From contig JANPWX010000653.1 of the NCBI GenBank assembly GCA_024734555.1, forward strand, positions 374,477-438,476: DNA of 64,000 nucleotides. The letters run 5' to 3'. The first letter of the stretch is position 1. Every line of letters begins with the position of its first letter. Source of the stretch: Trochalopteron elliotii (lineage: Eukaryota; Chordata; Aves; Passeriformes; Leiothrichidae). The position numbers and the translations under genes are program-made. Below, in pieces: positions 41,489-54,496 of the stretch. Below the pieces are notes generated by a model. The model saw only the letters and a list, made by a program, of their open reading frames with translations. It was not told the DNA's origin and searched no databases.

Positions 41489-42989
41489 CTGAAGAACAGA
41501 GTCTTTCAGCAGCAGGATAACAAGTCTTTGTTTCCAGGAGATGGTTTCCATACTTCACATCTGCAGAAGCCTACCTAGTCAAGCATGTGTCAAATTACAT
41601 TTAACAGTGCCAGAGTCATAAAGGAGTTGAATGCTAATTCCAGTCACACACTCTGTCAAGATGAAAACACACTTGAGGGATCTATTGATGTTTGGGTCCC
41701 CATGCACACCCCAATCCTTTTGTCCTTCATTGTCATTCACATCTTTCCATCTCGAATGTAATTATATTCAGAGCAAGACCACAGGGCATGAACTCATTCC
41801 ATATTTACCTCCTAGTCCCAGAAAAGTCATCAGTTCCCACAGTAAGAGCAGATTTAAAAGTCCTGCCACTTCAGAACCTCTGTGTCAGGTGCCTTTTGAC
41901 CTCATAGTAACTCTGCAGGGACTTGGGGTTTTGGCAGCATTAGATTCTCTGCACAGCTTACCTGTAATTATGAATCCATTTACTTAGTACAGTTCTTGAT
42001 ATGTATTTTTTAATTTATAGATGTTTTAAAGATAATTACTTAGTTTCATTAAAAGTAAATCTGAAATGGGAATACAGTGCTACAATGGTCATATTTCACT
42101 TTAATAGAAAGAGATATTGACATATTTTAGATGCAAACAAACCAGGGAGATATAGTGAGTATGGCCACTTAGGCTGATTGAAAGATGATTGAATAATGGC
42201 CACATTACTGTGAGAAAAAGTGGCTTCCCTCTTGAAAAATAATTATGTTTTTCTGTCTAGCTGCAGCAAAGTAGGTGGGAAGCTTAGATTGTTTTGTTCA
42301 ATCAAAAGATGACAAGAGTATGGATGTAAATCTGTACATTTAATTTAGATTCCTTTTTTAATAGAAAAGTGCTATTTTGAAACAAAGCCAAAGTTAACTT
42401 CAAATTCACTGAGATGTATTTGGATATTTGAACATTTTCCTCCATTCTCTGCAGCCTCAACTGTTTACAAAGTTGTAAACTGAAAACAGTTTAGTTCTTC
42501 TCTCACAGCTCTGTTTTTAACTGAATGTATTTCACCCACAAAATATTATCACTCTGGCTCCATTGGGAGTATAAATAAATAATTTAAAATTTGTTGTGTT
42601 CACAGCCAATGATTTTCATCAGTCATACAATCGTACTGCATTTTGCTCTGAAAGACATCAGCTGTTATTCTCCAAGGATATGGCATCAAATGACCAGGCT
42701 CTTTGACTTCTCTTGAGAAATCAAAAAGCAATAATATTGGTTTATTCTCCTCAAGTGAAGTAAAGTTATTATCTGTGTTCACACTTCTGTTGCCATCATT
42801 TTTTCCATCAAACATGTTTCCATTCCAGGCAGCTTTGAAAGGGAATATTTTATCTTAAGGGTTTGTTGTTTTTTTTTTTTTTTCCCTACACCCTGAGCAA
42901 ATGCTAAACAAGATTATGGCAGTACCTGAGAAATGAGCCCTTCTTTCTCCTGGCTTGCAAATCTGGTATCCCACATTACAGTGTCTTAC

Positions 42990-43020
42990 TGGGGACTGTC
43001 TTCTTTCCCATTTGTCAGCT
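42990..43020 (-). CDS. Possible continuation exon (31 bp)
   Basis: A 31-bp segment on the minus strand between a fair acceptor (aatcctctggtcccag|AG) and a good donor (CCCCA|gtaaga). Its phase fits the last firm exon of the split gene at 51.2 kb: A plus AG gives Lys, then LTNGKEDSP, leaving two bases. It sits about 8.2 kb downstream of that exon. Splice-like pairs this close together arise by chance, and I see no following exon that fits its end phase, so this is only a candidate. It competes with the candidate near 41.4 kb. Confidence 0.25.
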
Positions 43021-45997
43021 CTGGGACCAGAGGATTGCAGGTTAAAATCCAGGTAGCTTGGTTCTGTAATAGCTCTACAGAAAGAGACATTAACCAGGAA
43101 ATTACACAAGTAAAACCAACAATTCAGGTAATGAACACACTGCTACTCCACTCTGCCAGTTCTACATTAATGATGCAGCATCTCACAGCTGCATCAGAAG
43201 TTCCTCAGTCTGAATGGGGTTAAAGGTGAATCAATTAGTTTAGATATAGAGGAATTAGAAATTCGTTCAAAAGATTGTCTCAGACTAACATACCTGAGAA
43301 CACTGTGAAATATTTTTCCAAAAATTGCTCCAAGCAGAATGTGAACTTTGTATAACGATCATGATAGATGTTTTACCTTTACAGTCTGATTTCCCAAACC
43401 AAAACTCATTTGAAATGCCAGAAAGGATCTGAAATGTCTTGGTTTAATATCAAGAGAAAATGAGATCTGAGAAGTCACCAGAGGCATAGAGCTCTGGCAG
43501 TGTACTGTCCCCTAGATTATATTATTTTAAATTATCAGACAAGCCTTTGCCACTTCAGAATTGAATGCCCAGTTAGCAGGGATGTAAACAAAGGGAGCTT
43601 GCTAAAAAACAGGTTATTGGACAGAAGCTGAGCATCACTGGGGCAAGCTGCCTTTCTGCCCTCCCCATTGGAGATTTCCATCTCCCTACTCATCCTTCTG
43701 GCTCTGTACAGAAGTAGAGGCAATGACACACCTGTAACCCAGGTGTAACCCAGCCCAGAGGTTTGACCCTCCACCACAGGACCTATGGCAGTATAAAGCC
43801 TGGTCCAGGAGGTACTTGGAAAGGAAAGAAAAAACCTGCAAGAAAAAACAATCTGACCTTTCCAGGACTGGGTATTTCTGAACCACAGCCCCCAAAAATA
43901 ACCTCTTATTCTGAGTCTTCCAACAATCATGTCAAAAGCCAACAACAAATCTCTTGACCAACACATCCCCTAAGCACGGAAGCTGGAACCTTCTCAGTGT
44001 AAGATGAAGATGATAGGACTTGTCAAAAAGATGTTGAAGGTGGCAGTTGTCTTAAAAGGAAAAAAAATATGAGTACAGCAATAAAACAATACGACAAAAA
44101 ATATGCACACATTGGGCAAATTAAACTTTTATGAGTGGTTGGAATTCTGGAATGTCCTATATTTCTATGCTTTTCTTTGCCATCTTGAAATTCTTTTAAT
44201 ATCTTTATTCAAATCAAACCAGCAATTTCCTTTATAGATATCTGTCAGACAGTAATGGCTATTTGCTGTGTATACTCCATATATACAAAACTCCTTCATA
44301 TTTCAGTATTTATTGGCTTAATAAAAAATTAATCACTTACAAATACCTTCAAAAACTGACAGTGAAAGCACTGAAGCCATAATTTGTAGAGTTTTGGGAT
44401 ACCTCTGACCCTTCTGAATTGAATGAGGCAGCAAAAGTGGAGTAAGATTGGGAAACACTGCATGTCTTGTAGGGATAACTTTTTTTAATTGTAGATTTTT
44501 AAATAAAGAATTGACAGAGAAAACCAGATTTCTTTCATATTAGTCAAAACAGAAGAAACTGAAAACACTGAATATAAAAACACAGCTAGAGTCTCTGCTA
44601 AGAAGGCATAACTGCCTATGAAAGGTCCAAGACTTACAGCAACATAGGGGAAAGGTTATCTTGAAACAAAATAGCTTCCACATCCATCTCCACACAGGTT
44701 TAGAAAGGTTGTCAGGATGCTCATGTGTTATAGAGTAGTAGAACTTTTTCTGAAGAAGGAAATGCAGCTTTTCTCAGAATATATTAGACCTAAAGACTGG
44801 AAAAATATTAAACTGTTACATCTCCATGGACACAAGAATGGAAGGAGATCACACCATTAAATTGTTGTTTACTTTTTAAGTTGTTCGTCCAGTATGAAAT
44901 CAGTGACATCCACTTTAAATGAAAAATTGAACTGAGTGCATTTAGGCAAGCATATCTGAGTCTTCTATAAAAAGAAATTATAGGAAATTATATGGATGAT
45001 TTGTAGATGGCAGCTTTGCATTATGGTATATCAGATACTTAGCAACATCACTGCTGCCTACCATAATCATGTTCTGCATATAGGTCACACATGATCATCA
45101 GGAATGATTCTCCAGTGAAAGAATGCTATTGCCCTATTTTGTGAAAATAGCTTAATATTTCTGAACAGTAATTCCAAAAAACACAATACCAAAATACTCT
45201 GGCTATGGTGGGTTATGTAACACCTGCCTTTCAGAGTTACCAGAGGCTTTTGTTCTTGGAAGACAATGCCAAAGAGATGATTTCATTATTTATTCATGGT
45301 GCACTGTCTACAACATAAGGAAGGTGAATACCAGTGTTAGGGAAATAATACTCTGTTGCTTATCAGAGGGAAGGCCTTCTTGTCTTAGAGGAAATTAGAA
45401 CTATATAATTTTTTCAGTCCTCATTTGAACACAATTTTCGCTTCAGACCTTTCCGATTTCACAAATACTAATCTATGTTAGCATATTAATCACCAATTTC
45501 TACATATGAAGCAATACCTCAACACACCAATTGTTCTGGCAATCCAATAATAAAAAAAATTGTACATTCATATATGTAAACTAATAGGTATAAAATCTAA
45601 GCTAACATTTTGAAACTCACTTCTATGTTACAAAAGACCAAACCATGGGTTTAGGTGGTGCCCAGACCCCAAATTATCCCCTCAGCACGCCTGATGCTGT
45701 GGGTCTCCAGACAATTTGGAAATGCAAACCTCACTTTTTCACCTTCAAATATGCAGCCAAAGTTTATGGAATAAGTAGCAACAGCTTATTCTCCAGTGGG
45801 TTCCAGACATAAGGTCAGATCTCAGGAAGTGATAACTCCTCAAGCTGAGTCATACATTTCTAGCACTTCCCCAGCTGATGGTTGCACAAGAGAACAGATT
45901 TTTGCACTTGTTCAGCTCTCCAGTACAGTACATCAACAGGGATTAAATCTGTGGATGGTATAAGCCTATAGTGACTGTATTTGAAGTAAATAAACAA
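43021..45997. other. Non-coding DNA, nothing firm seen
   Basis: Probably intron or 3' flank of the split gene. A TATA-like word near 43795 in a GC-richer stretch (43720-43900) may be the remains of an old LTR, but I could not find matching ends. Confidence 0.45.
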
Positions 45998-46002
45998 GAT
46001 CT
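45998..46002. repeat. Target-site duplication, left copy (GATCT)
   Basis: Five bases directly before the TGTCCT end of the solo LTR, identical to the five bases after its AGGACA end. Confidence 0.88.
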
Positions 46003-46476
46003 TGTCCTAGGGTGACTATGATGCCTGTATCCCCACATCGTCTGTTCTGTGTTCTGTACCTTTAAGACTGGTTCTGAGACTGAGCAGGGAAAGAAGCAGC
46101 GCGCAGTTTGTTTTGAGAAACAAACTCACTCCTCTGAATCTGCTCTCGTCCTTGGGACTGTGTGGTTTTTTTTTGTCCTTCGTCGGATGCACGGAGGGCA
46201 GCCAGAGAGAGTTTTTTTTCCCCCTTGTTAGTCTAGCTAGCTGAGGCAAAGAAGCTTTCCTGGACTGGTTTTTTTTTGTTTTATTTTTTTTTCTTTGGGA
46301 CTGTTTAAATCTGCTCTGGACTGAAAAACCCAGAGGAGCACCGGGATCTTGCACCCGTGGCCCACCGGGCCGGGACTCGGCATTTTCCAGCACTGAAGGG
46401 ACTGAAAAACAGACTCCTGGCACGGACTCTCAGTTTTGCCATCTCTCTTCGGAGCAGCGAGAGGTTTTATTGTTTC

Positions 46477-46508
46477 ATATTATTATTATTGTTATTATTA
46501 TTATTATT
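46477..46508. repeat. (ATT)n microsatellite inside the solo LTR
   Basis: TATTATTATTATT with one interrupting G, then TATTATTATTATTATT. It lies within the LTR, just before the AATAAA, and may be part of the family's consensus or a later expansion. Confidence 0.85.
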
Positions 46509-46541
46509 CATTCTTTATGCTTGTGGGCATTTTGTTTGTTA

Positions 46542-46547
46542 AATAAA
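46542..46547 (+). promoter_or_regulatory. LTR polyadenylation signal AATAAA
   Basis: AATAAA (in gttaaataaatag) lies about 130 bp before the 3' end of the solo LTR and is followed by a T-rich stretch. This is the usual place for the retroviral R-region poly(A) signal, and it fixes the LTR orientation as plus. Confidence 0.6.
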
Positions 46548-46677
46548 TAGGTTTTTTTCCACTCTTCTCTGAGGGGGTTCTTTCCCCGGACCTGCTGGGG
46601 GGAGGGGTTGTTTAGATTTGCTTTTCAGAGGAACCCCATTCGGAGATTTCCTCCCAAATTTGCCCTAAACCAGGACA

Positions 46678-46682
46678 GATCT
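46678..46682. repeat. Target-site duplication, right copy (GATCT)
   Basis: Five bases directly after the solo LTR, identical to the left copy. No mismatch has built up, so the insertion is probably not very old, although five bases are weak evidence for age. Confidence 0.88.
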
Positions 46683-47984
46683 TTATCCACCAATTAATCA
46701 TTTGAAGAACACAATATAAAACAAGTCTCAACTGGCCTCTCCTACATCTTACGGGATTGTCTGTGAATGGACACATCAAAGCAATGACCCAAAGCAGTTA
46801 ATCATTAATGTCATTGCCTTGCCAGAACACAGTGCACCTGCCAAGCTGCACTGCTCATTTTAGTCTTAATGTCTTGAGAGAAAAAGCCTTGTGCCCTGTC
46901 AGAGGCAGACAGATATTCTTACATACCCAACCCTATCAACTACTTTACTTAGATACACATTACTAATCCAAAGCCTGAAAGCTGTAATACGACAACACTT
47001 ACTGAATGGTATCTGAGAGACAGAAATCATTCACACTTGATTATTTTGCTCAGAAGCCCACAGGTTTAGAGGATGATCCTAACTGTGTTGTAAATTAAAC
47101 AGCTGCTGTGACCTGATTGAAAAGGCTCAAGTGATTTAACCAATCACTAAAGCTGTTTATTAGAATTACAAAACAAGAAAGAAAATCTTTGGTTGATGAC
47201 ACCCCATCATATTTTTAAATATTCAGCATGGCCAAGAGGCCAGGACCCTGTGTCTGCTGTCCCTCACTTAAGCTGTCAGGCATGCACCCTGTTGGTGTTG
47301 TAGAACACCTGTTCAGAAAACATTAATTTGTTTGTATGAGCCGTGAAGATCCCCTCTTGTTTCACAAATGAGTTTTTCAGTTCAGTCAAATAAAGACCAT
47401 TTGTGAAATGTTCACTTAAAAGAACAATATTCCTCTACCCATCACAGTGACAAGTAGTGGAATTAGGAATGAGCCAGAGATTACTTGGTAAAACATCCCC
47501 AATTTGTGAAGCCCCCCAAGATACTTCAAATATGGTTTAGTTCTCACTTATAAAATGTGCTCATTTTAACATGTCTTCATTTTGCAGTATAATTTATTAT
47601 TCTGTTCACATTTGAACTAACACATGCAATATTTTACAGGTTTTTATTCTTTCTACAAGGCACAAGGACTGATTTTCTATCCCTTTCTCATAGGTAACTC
47701 TACTGGTAGCTAAGGAGACACTCTTTGTCTGGCAATATAAAAGAAGTCAGAATAAGACTCATATTTTCCTCAGCATTATTAGATTTATGATCTCCTTGGT
47801 TTTATGAATATTTCTACTAGGCTTATATCCGTTATTGCCTTACATCTATTATTGCTACAATATCATATTTGAAGGAAGACTAATACGAATTCAACGATGT
47901 CCTGTTTGGCCATTCACACATAAAGCTTTAATAACTTTTCCAGGTTTTTGCTTAATAATTCCATTAAAAGCATAGGTTCTTGGA

Positions 47985-48703
47985 TGCAGGCTGCTTCTAG
48001 AAAACAAAGTTAAAGTTTATTACAACATGAAATAAATATGTATTTTCTGCTGTTATTCGGGGAATGTTATAAATTAATATTAGCCAATCAGATAAAGAGA
48101 ATAAATTTTATTTTTCCGTTTTCAAAAATCTATCTAGCCACGAAACAACATTCAAATGTTGGGTGAAACAGGCGACCGACAGCAAGGGTGCAATCCTGCC
48201 CTGTTCCACGATTTGCAGGGATTTGAGTCCGAGTTTTATACTGTATTTTGTGCCTGGCGGCGGGGGCGGGGTATAGTGTCTTCACATTCAAACATAGTCT
48301 TTCACCTGGTGATGAATCCTAAACAGATTTCCCAGCACTGGGGTATGTCTGAAAGGATTTTCCTGGAATCTTCTTTTGGGATGCTGATTTCTCCAAACTC
48401 GGGATCCACCCTCGAGATTACCATCGATGTTTCGATGATCCAGGTACACAGGATCTGATTCCATCAAGGAGCAACATCCTGGCCAGCTATTCCCTTTTCG
48501 GGGTGTTAATCTGTCACTTCACAGTTCACAAAACATGTCCTGGTATTTGGAAACACCTCCTCCATTCCAGGAACCAGGACTTACTTTTGTATTTACAGGG
48601 TTACAAAGTATAACATTTCTAATACATTCTATCATTTACTACATCTACTATATTTCCCATATTTTATTACACGAATTTACCAACATATCTATTAAAGGGA
48701 ACA
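47985..48703 (-). mobile_element. CpG-rich LTR-like element, ends approximate
   Basis: Read on the minus strand, this stretch has the order of an LTR: a GC box (ccccgcccccgcc), a TATA box about 20 bp on (gtataaaactc), CpG-bearing leader sequence (cggtcgcctgtttcaccc), then AATAAA at 48016-48021 in gtaataaactttaactttg, and an end in ...cagcctgca. The CpG content stands out against the depleted background, suggesting a fairly recent insertion. I could not find matching target duplications. The 3' end (TGCAGG on plus, 47985) is plausible; the 5' end is a guess from a TG...CA reading. No retroviral genes are visible. It has the same orientation as the split gene. Confidence 0.55.
48234..48271 (-). 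promoter_or_regulatory. LTR core promoter: GC box plus TATA box
   Basis: On the minus strand a CCCCGCCCCCGCC GC box (48256-48271) is followed by a TATAAAA box (48234-48240). The spacing is typical of a retroviral U3 core promoter. It could start transcription towards lower coordinates. Confidence 0.5.
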
Positions 48704-51199
48704 TAAAATATTTAATTTTTTTTCCACTCTAAGTTGTAAGGCATTTTGCTAACCTGCTGCAATTTTGTAGTAATTTTAAAAGGCCACAGACCTCTTTTAA
48801 ACCTGATAATACAGTGATAATAAAGCAACCCTTCCACCAACCAATGCAATTCTGTGCTCCCTGAAGTCAAGTGGATCAGTGCCTGGTTCTACAAAACATT
48901 TGGGGCTTCCATAATGAGCACCACTTTTCTTGATCACTTTGGTTTTCTTATTTCCTGCTCCATTTTAATGGCACAGCCAGGGAGATATTGTCAATGCAGA
49001 ATCTCTCTCTAACACTAAATAGAAAGAATTTGTCATTTCACTTAACAATTGTGCCTTGTTATTTCTGTGCTCAGGGAGAAACAACAATTTCTCCACATGG
49101 CCAAAGTAGCTCTTTAAGAGAGATTTCCTAAAAACAGAGCTTTGTCTTTCTTACTGGGATTGCATTGCCCATGAGTTCTGTTTTGCCTTCTGGTTTCATC
49201 TTTAAAGCTGGAGTGAAATATCACAAAGGAAAAACAAAAAAGTATATCGAAAATACCTTCCACTGTAAAATAGAGGTATCTTGATTAAATAATAAGGCAT
49301 TATAGAGGGCTGTGATAAAATACAGATAGGATAGAAACTGGAGCCCCTTAAAGATGGCACTTTGAGAAGGATTATGGGCCTGGTGAGTGAAAACTTCTGG
49401 GAACTTTCTGGACCAAGCCCTGCTGCTGTTGAGAAGAATGACAGCAAGAACAGATCCCACTGACCCTGCTTTCCTAAACCAACACTTTAACTTCCCAGCC
49501 CTACTCGTGTCATTAACACTGTCTGAGCAAGATAAATGTTAATTGAAGCAATTCTGTTCCATTATGGATCATTCTTTTTCTATTATTTATTTGACTCAAT
49601 TCAGAAATTTTTCTACATAATTTAAAGGGCACTTGTCTTCAGCTTAAGAATGAATAATGCAGTAAGACAACTGTAGAGCAAAATGAATTGATTGGAAAAT
49701 GGATGAAAGCTGTTATATTTAATAGAAATCATTTTGTTTCTGAACTGGCATGTATATATCACTATCCAATCGATTAATATTCACAGTAAGTCATCTTGCA
49801 CCTGGTAGCTGTGATGATGTGTTGGGATTATTCTTTTCTAGGCCTTCAGTGAAAAAGGGGAAGTTGGTCACAGTGGCAGCAACATGGAGCTGAAGTGTTA
49901 GATGAGGAATGAGAGACACAGACACCTCTGGTGCAGATGGGTGGAACCAACAGAGTCATCAGGAGAGATGGCAGCTTCTATCTGCCAGCAGCCCTAACTC
50001 TAATGGGTTTCAGAAATAAATAGTTGAGAGGTATTAAGGAAACTTCACTGGGAATCACTTAATTAGGAGAGGTTTAAATTGCTTAAATCATCAGCAACTG
50101 AATGTAAGTGATGAATTAAGCACCATGTTAGAAGTACAGCTGAGAAAACTACTGGGAGGGCAAGCACATGATAATCCTTTGCAAAAAATTTTATATGGGT
50201 AAGAAAAGCCTCTGTGAAAAAATCCTTAAGGTTTCTGCAAATAGAGCTGGGAGTAGCTTAATATGAAAACCTGCACGGGGATGGACAACCCAAAACAAGG
50301 CTGTTGCCACACAGCTCTTTCACCACAGATGGTTTTTCAAGGTCCAGGAAGGATCGTAAGGTTTGATTTGTTGGCAAGAAATAAGTTTCTAGGCCATGAT
50401 ATAAATTATAAATTAATTTGTGGACACTTCTCTGAAATGGCAGAAGGAAATGCAGTGGCTGCATTTCATCAATAAAATTTTGCTTAACCTAATTAACTAG
50501 CAGATAATAGAGGCAATGAGCCACATTAAAAAAAAATATGTTTAGGGGTTGCATGCTTTAACAGTCAAAAATCTTGCAAATTGAAAGAAAAACCATAGTT
50601 CTCACAGAAAGAGCAAACTCACCTACATCAGTGGCATGAAAGCAAGAATGTGAGGGAATTCACATACCTACTGACATTTTGCTTACTGCAAAATTCTTAG
50701 TGCCACAGAAAATAATGACATTTTAAAATACCTCAAATTCAGCAGCAAAGCTGAAAGCAAATGCTATGCAGCAACTTCTAGAAACAGCTGAATGAGATGT
50801 TTTGTGGGTGGTGTGGGAATTCCGTCCCTCTAGATCTGTTTATTAATCCGAAATAGAAATTGCAGAACTGAATGAATGCTACAGAAATAAGTTCCTGATC
50901 AAGGTCGATATAAAAGTCTGCCATTTCCTTTAGTAGCCTTACCCTGAAGCACTAAAAGAATTTTCTCTGGATGCCTGTTTCTGTGTTTATCTGCCCCAAA
51001 TACTCTAGCTATTCTAGGACTGAGAAACAAAGTTAGTACTGAAAAAAAGTTAACTTTGAGTCTATGCTTTTACAGGCTCTAGAGGAACTAAACTTTTGTG
51101 TTACAAACTGTATTTCTTTTAATTAGGAACAGGGGAGAAAAAGATTGAGATATTGTAGATAATCTCAAACATGCAGTAAGAAAATCAGAAACCACTTAC
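48704..51199. other. Non-coding DNA downstream of the last firm exon
   Basis: No exon was found in the phase needed to continue the split gene. Around 49520-49830 and 50000-50130 the text is rich in AATTA/TTAAT words without repeat landmarks. Confidence 0.45.
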
Positions 51200-51244
51200 T
51201 AGCTGCCTCTGGGGAGAGTCCAATAGCCAACAAACCATTTCGTA
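51200..51244 (-). CDS. Coding exon 6 of 6 seen (split gene)
   Basis: 45-bp exon between a good acceptor (ggcctcaatttcag|TA) and a strong donor (AGCTA|gtaagt), 852 bp downstream of the preceding exon. The leftover G of that exon joins TA to give Val. The frame then reads RNGLLAIGLSPEAA and leaves one base (A). An alternative frame is also open in isolation but is excluded by the phase of the preceding exon. This is the last exon I place with confidence. The continuation must begin with two bases that complete a codon starting with A. Confidence 0.7.
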
Positions 51245-52096
51245 CTGAAATTGAGGCCAATGATATGTTCATATTCAATCCATAAACAGAAAATTAGTTC
51301 CTGCTTATTATGGCTTATTTTTCTTCTTTATAAAATAATTTCATTTGGCCAGTGAAGAGACTTAAGTGTCTAGATTTTATTTTGTCCAGTATGACTCACA
51401 TTAAATTTCCATGGTTAGAGCAAGTTTGCATGTTGATACTGACACTTCTGGCCCATCAGGTCAGGCATTGACAACTTAAGACCTTCTTGTTGAAGGTATT
51501 GTTGCAGCAGAAAACAATTAATCACATTGTGATAATGAACTTGAAGAAAAATACATGTCATGATATTCCCTTGTGAAAAGGGGAGATTTAAAAAATACAG
51601 ATTAACAAAAAAAATTAAGAGATTCTGGAATCTGATTGTCCATTCCTTTTCTCCAACCAACCCACATGGTGGATGAAGGTCATTTTTGAGCGTCACGTGT
51701 TCTTCCACTGACTGTAGGGCTTCACAAACTCCTGTGGTAACACACAGTCAGCAGATGCATCTCTGCCTTCCAGAGCAATGAAAGCATTTTTCCCTGTGGG
51801 AAATATATTCCCAAATGCAAACAGCAATTTTCTCAGCTGGTAAGGAAAAGCAGGTTAACATTTCCACTCTCGTCTTATTGTGTAGTTGAGGGATGAAGTT
51901 TTGATCTGTATTTGCATTTGCAACCTAGCTAATCTCACACATGCACTATTACATATTTCCAGAGGCCCACAGTTTGTGGAACAGTTGTATATATAGAAAT
52001 AATATATCTTAAATACACAGTAAATGCTTCAGCACCACTCACAAGCCACTATACTATTTTAGGGTGTCCTAAAATCTTACTGGCAACATAACTTAC

Positions 52097-52209
52097 CTAA
52101 TTGGAGTCCTGGAAATAATTCTGCCATGAGTTCGTTGGGAAGAACACGAGGCTCATGAAGAAGATGAGGATCCATGTTAGACAAGAACACAGACAATTCC
52201 CAGTCGGTG
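52097..52209 (-). CDS. Coding exon 5 of 6 seen (split gene)
   Basis: 113-bp exon with the best splice sites in the window: a long T-run acceptor (ttttttttttccag|CA) and a consensus donor TTAG|gtaagt. Translation needs one base from the previous exon, then gives 37 codons and one base left over. Readable parts are TDWELSVFLSNMDPHLL, HEPRVLPNELMAELFPG and LQL. Of the other frames, one stops early and one hits TAG exactly at the donor, so the frame is forced, and it matches the exons on both sides. The peptide looks helical and partly acidic, with no signal peptide, membrane segment or catalytic motif that I can name. I do not recognise the protein. Confidence 0.78.
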
Positions 52210-54496
52210 CTGGAAAAAAAAAACAGAGACAGGATCATGAGGTTTCACTGAAAGAATTGCTCTAAGACATTCTGTGCCAACTCTGGTCCTAGATTATATC
52301 AACAGAAATAAGAGAAAAATACAGCAGCTATAAACAATTTTGCACTGAATTTGGAGTAAATAATAATATAATCTAATAACATCACCTAACAAGTTTTTCG
52401 CTGTAGTATGTGAAATATCCTAAGTTATCAGCACTAGAATCTCACAACCCTCTTTTGACTGCCTTGATGCTCTCTCTCCCTGTTACATTTGCCAGTTTCC
52501 CTGCTGGCAATATATTTGCCATCTAAGTTTTATAACTTTCTATATGTGATACCCTTTTATGCTTATGTGTACTAATCATTTCAGAACTGACCTATGAAAA
52601 ACAAATGCTATTTTGTTCCACTAGTGATTAGGTCCAACAATCAGGTAGCAACAGACTCATCTCTGCTGTTTCAAGTTCCTGATTTCTGTATTTCAAGACT
52701 ATTTTTATTAGCACTAATGCTTATGATCAAAAAGACATCCAGGCTCCATGTCAAGTTTTTTAAACCTGACTCAAAGTCAGGTTTTTAAAAGAAGCAGTTC
52801 CTTACAGAATTGTTTGAAGTAATTCACTATATATTTAGGTCACAATGTACAATATCCCCCACGCAAATGACAGACCATGACCATGTTGGACATAATCAGC
52901 CTGTTCTTGAAACACCATATTTGAAGTGAATTTGTAGCTAGTCTTTGTTGGAAAAGGTTACTATTGTTAACAAAACACAGGCTTCAAGAGGCTTTTGTTT
53001 ACCTCTTGGAGCTAAACCTATTTAGAGCTGTGGAGAACCAGAACTACAGAACTTTACTACTGTCATTAGGAAAGAATTCTGCTTTCTTTTTTGCTGTACC
53101 TACCCTCCTCCTTCCCAGGAAATTATGCCTCATATACATACACTCTTTGTTGTTGTTTGTTGTTTTGCAGTTTTCCTCCTCTCTGCAGATCTCTTACCCT
53201 AAACTGTGATTCTACTTCAGATGGGAGTCATCATATCCAAACTCCCCCAGCCATCATTTTCATTCTGGATGCAATCATTAAAAAGAAATATAGTCAATCA
53301 TGCTCAGTAGCAAATTTATTTTAAAAAATACAGTACATAATTTTACATGTCATCAAGTTCTGCTCAACACTTTCCAAAATCTCTGCTGTGTAAACTCTTC
53401 CCTTTCTGAGAACATTTGTGTTCTGAGTAACAGCTCAATAACATGCTCCAGGGAAAACAGCCCCTGGTGCTCAAAGGAAAATAACTGCTAAAGGAAGAAG
53501 TTGGTGGTGGGTGGGGCTTTTCTCCCATGTTTCAATTACCCAGAGAACAGGAACAGGCCTAGATTAACCTGCACACCTATAATAACACTGCAGCTAATGA
53601 TCCAAGCCCAGGGAGATGGCAAATTCAATGCTTCATTGACTTATGCACTCACAGCAGCAGCTTCCTATTCTGCAGAAGAAGAATAAAGTCCTAGATAGTC
53701 CCTCCCCCTCCCCTGGCTCCCTCTGATCCTGTCTCATAAAAGAAGTTGTTGCTTTGTAGAAACTTTTGTACAACGGGGAAGGCACCTGAAAAGAAACTTG
53801 ACACTGAGGTCTGTGGAGACTCCCTCTCCCTGATAATTGCTAGAGTGCAATTGTGTTGGAAGAGGATTTTCCAGACCACAGGGAAGGATGCTGAGCATTA
53901 TTCATTGCCCTTCCTCTGCCAGCCTTGGGTACAGACACTGCTGACTGCATCCTTTTGCACACCAGGATCAAAGGAAGGATTACCCTTATTCACACTCACC
54001 CTAAAATAATGAAGAAAAAAACATGAAATAGGAGAGTAATTTAACATCTGAGAGCAAAACCTACTAAAAAAATTGATGCCCCACATATAATGAAATTTTG
54101 TCATCATTGGAAGCTTAGAAAAGACATGAAGAGTAGGTGACTCTGCACTGCCTCTGAGACTTCTGGAAACACTGAATGACAATGCAAAAGAAATCTTACG
54201 TCAACTAAAACAGGAATAAAAAAGTATCACAAAACATGCATGCAAATATGTTTTAATCTTGCAAAGTTTTATGTAGAAGAAAAGCAGTGAGGAGTATAAT
54301 CTACAAAACAAAAGCAGAAAAATAGTTATAATAAAAAGCCAACCAGGCAAAATTTAGCTTCTGAAATGTTTCTGTTTCACTTTGGTGAAAGCTTTCTCCT
54401 GGTGAAAAGGTCCCACAGCATGGAGTGTGACTATTTTAAGTACCTTCAGTGTTAGGAGTTGAAACTTGTGACATTTTGGGGACGTGGGGGGGGAAT

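Larger units (their letters stand above)
46003..46677 (+). mobile_element. Complete solo LTR of an endogenous retrovirus
   Basis: A 675-bp element that begins TGTCCT and ends AGGACA, a perfect 6-bp inverted terminal pair. It is flanked on both sides by the same five bases, GATCT (45998-46002 and 46678-46682). These are the marks of a single LTR left after recombination between the two LTRs of a provirus. The 5-bp duplication is usual for ERVL-type elements; some other retroviral classes use 4 or 6. The interior is richer in CpG than its surroundings, has T-rich runs, an (ATT)n stretch at 46477-46508 and an AATAAA at 46542-46547, which puts the LTR on the plus strand. No gag, pol or env sequence is present. 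It lies about 4.5 kb beyond the last firm exon of the minus-strand gene and is antisense to it. Confidence 0.9.
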
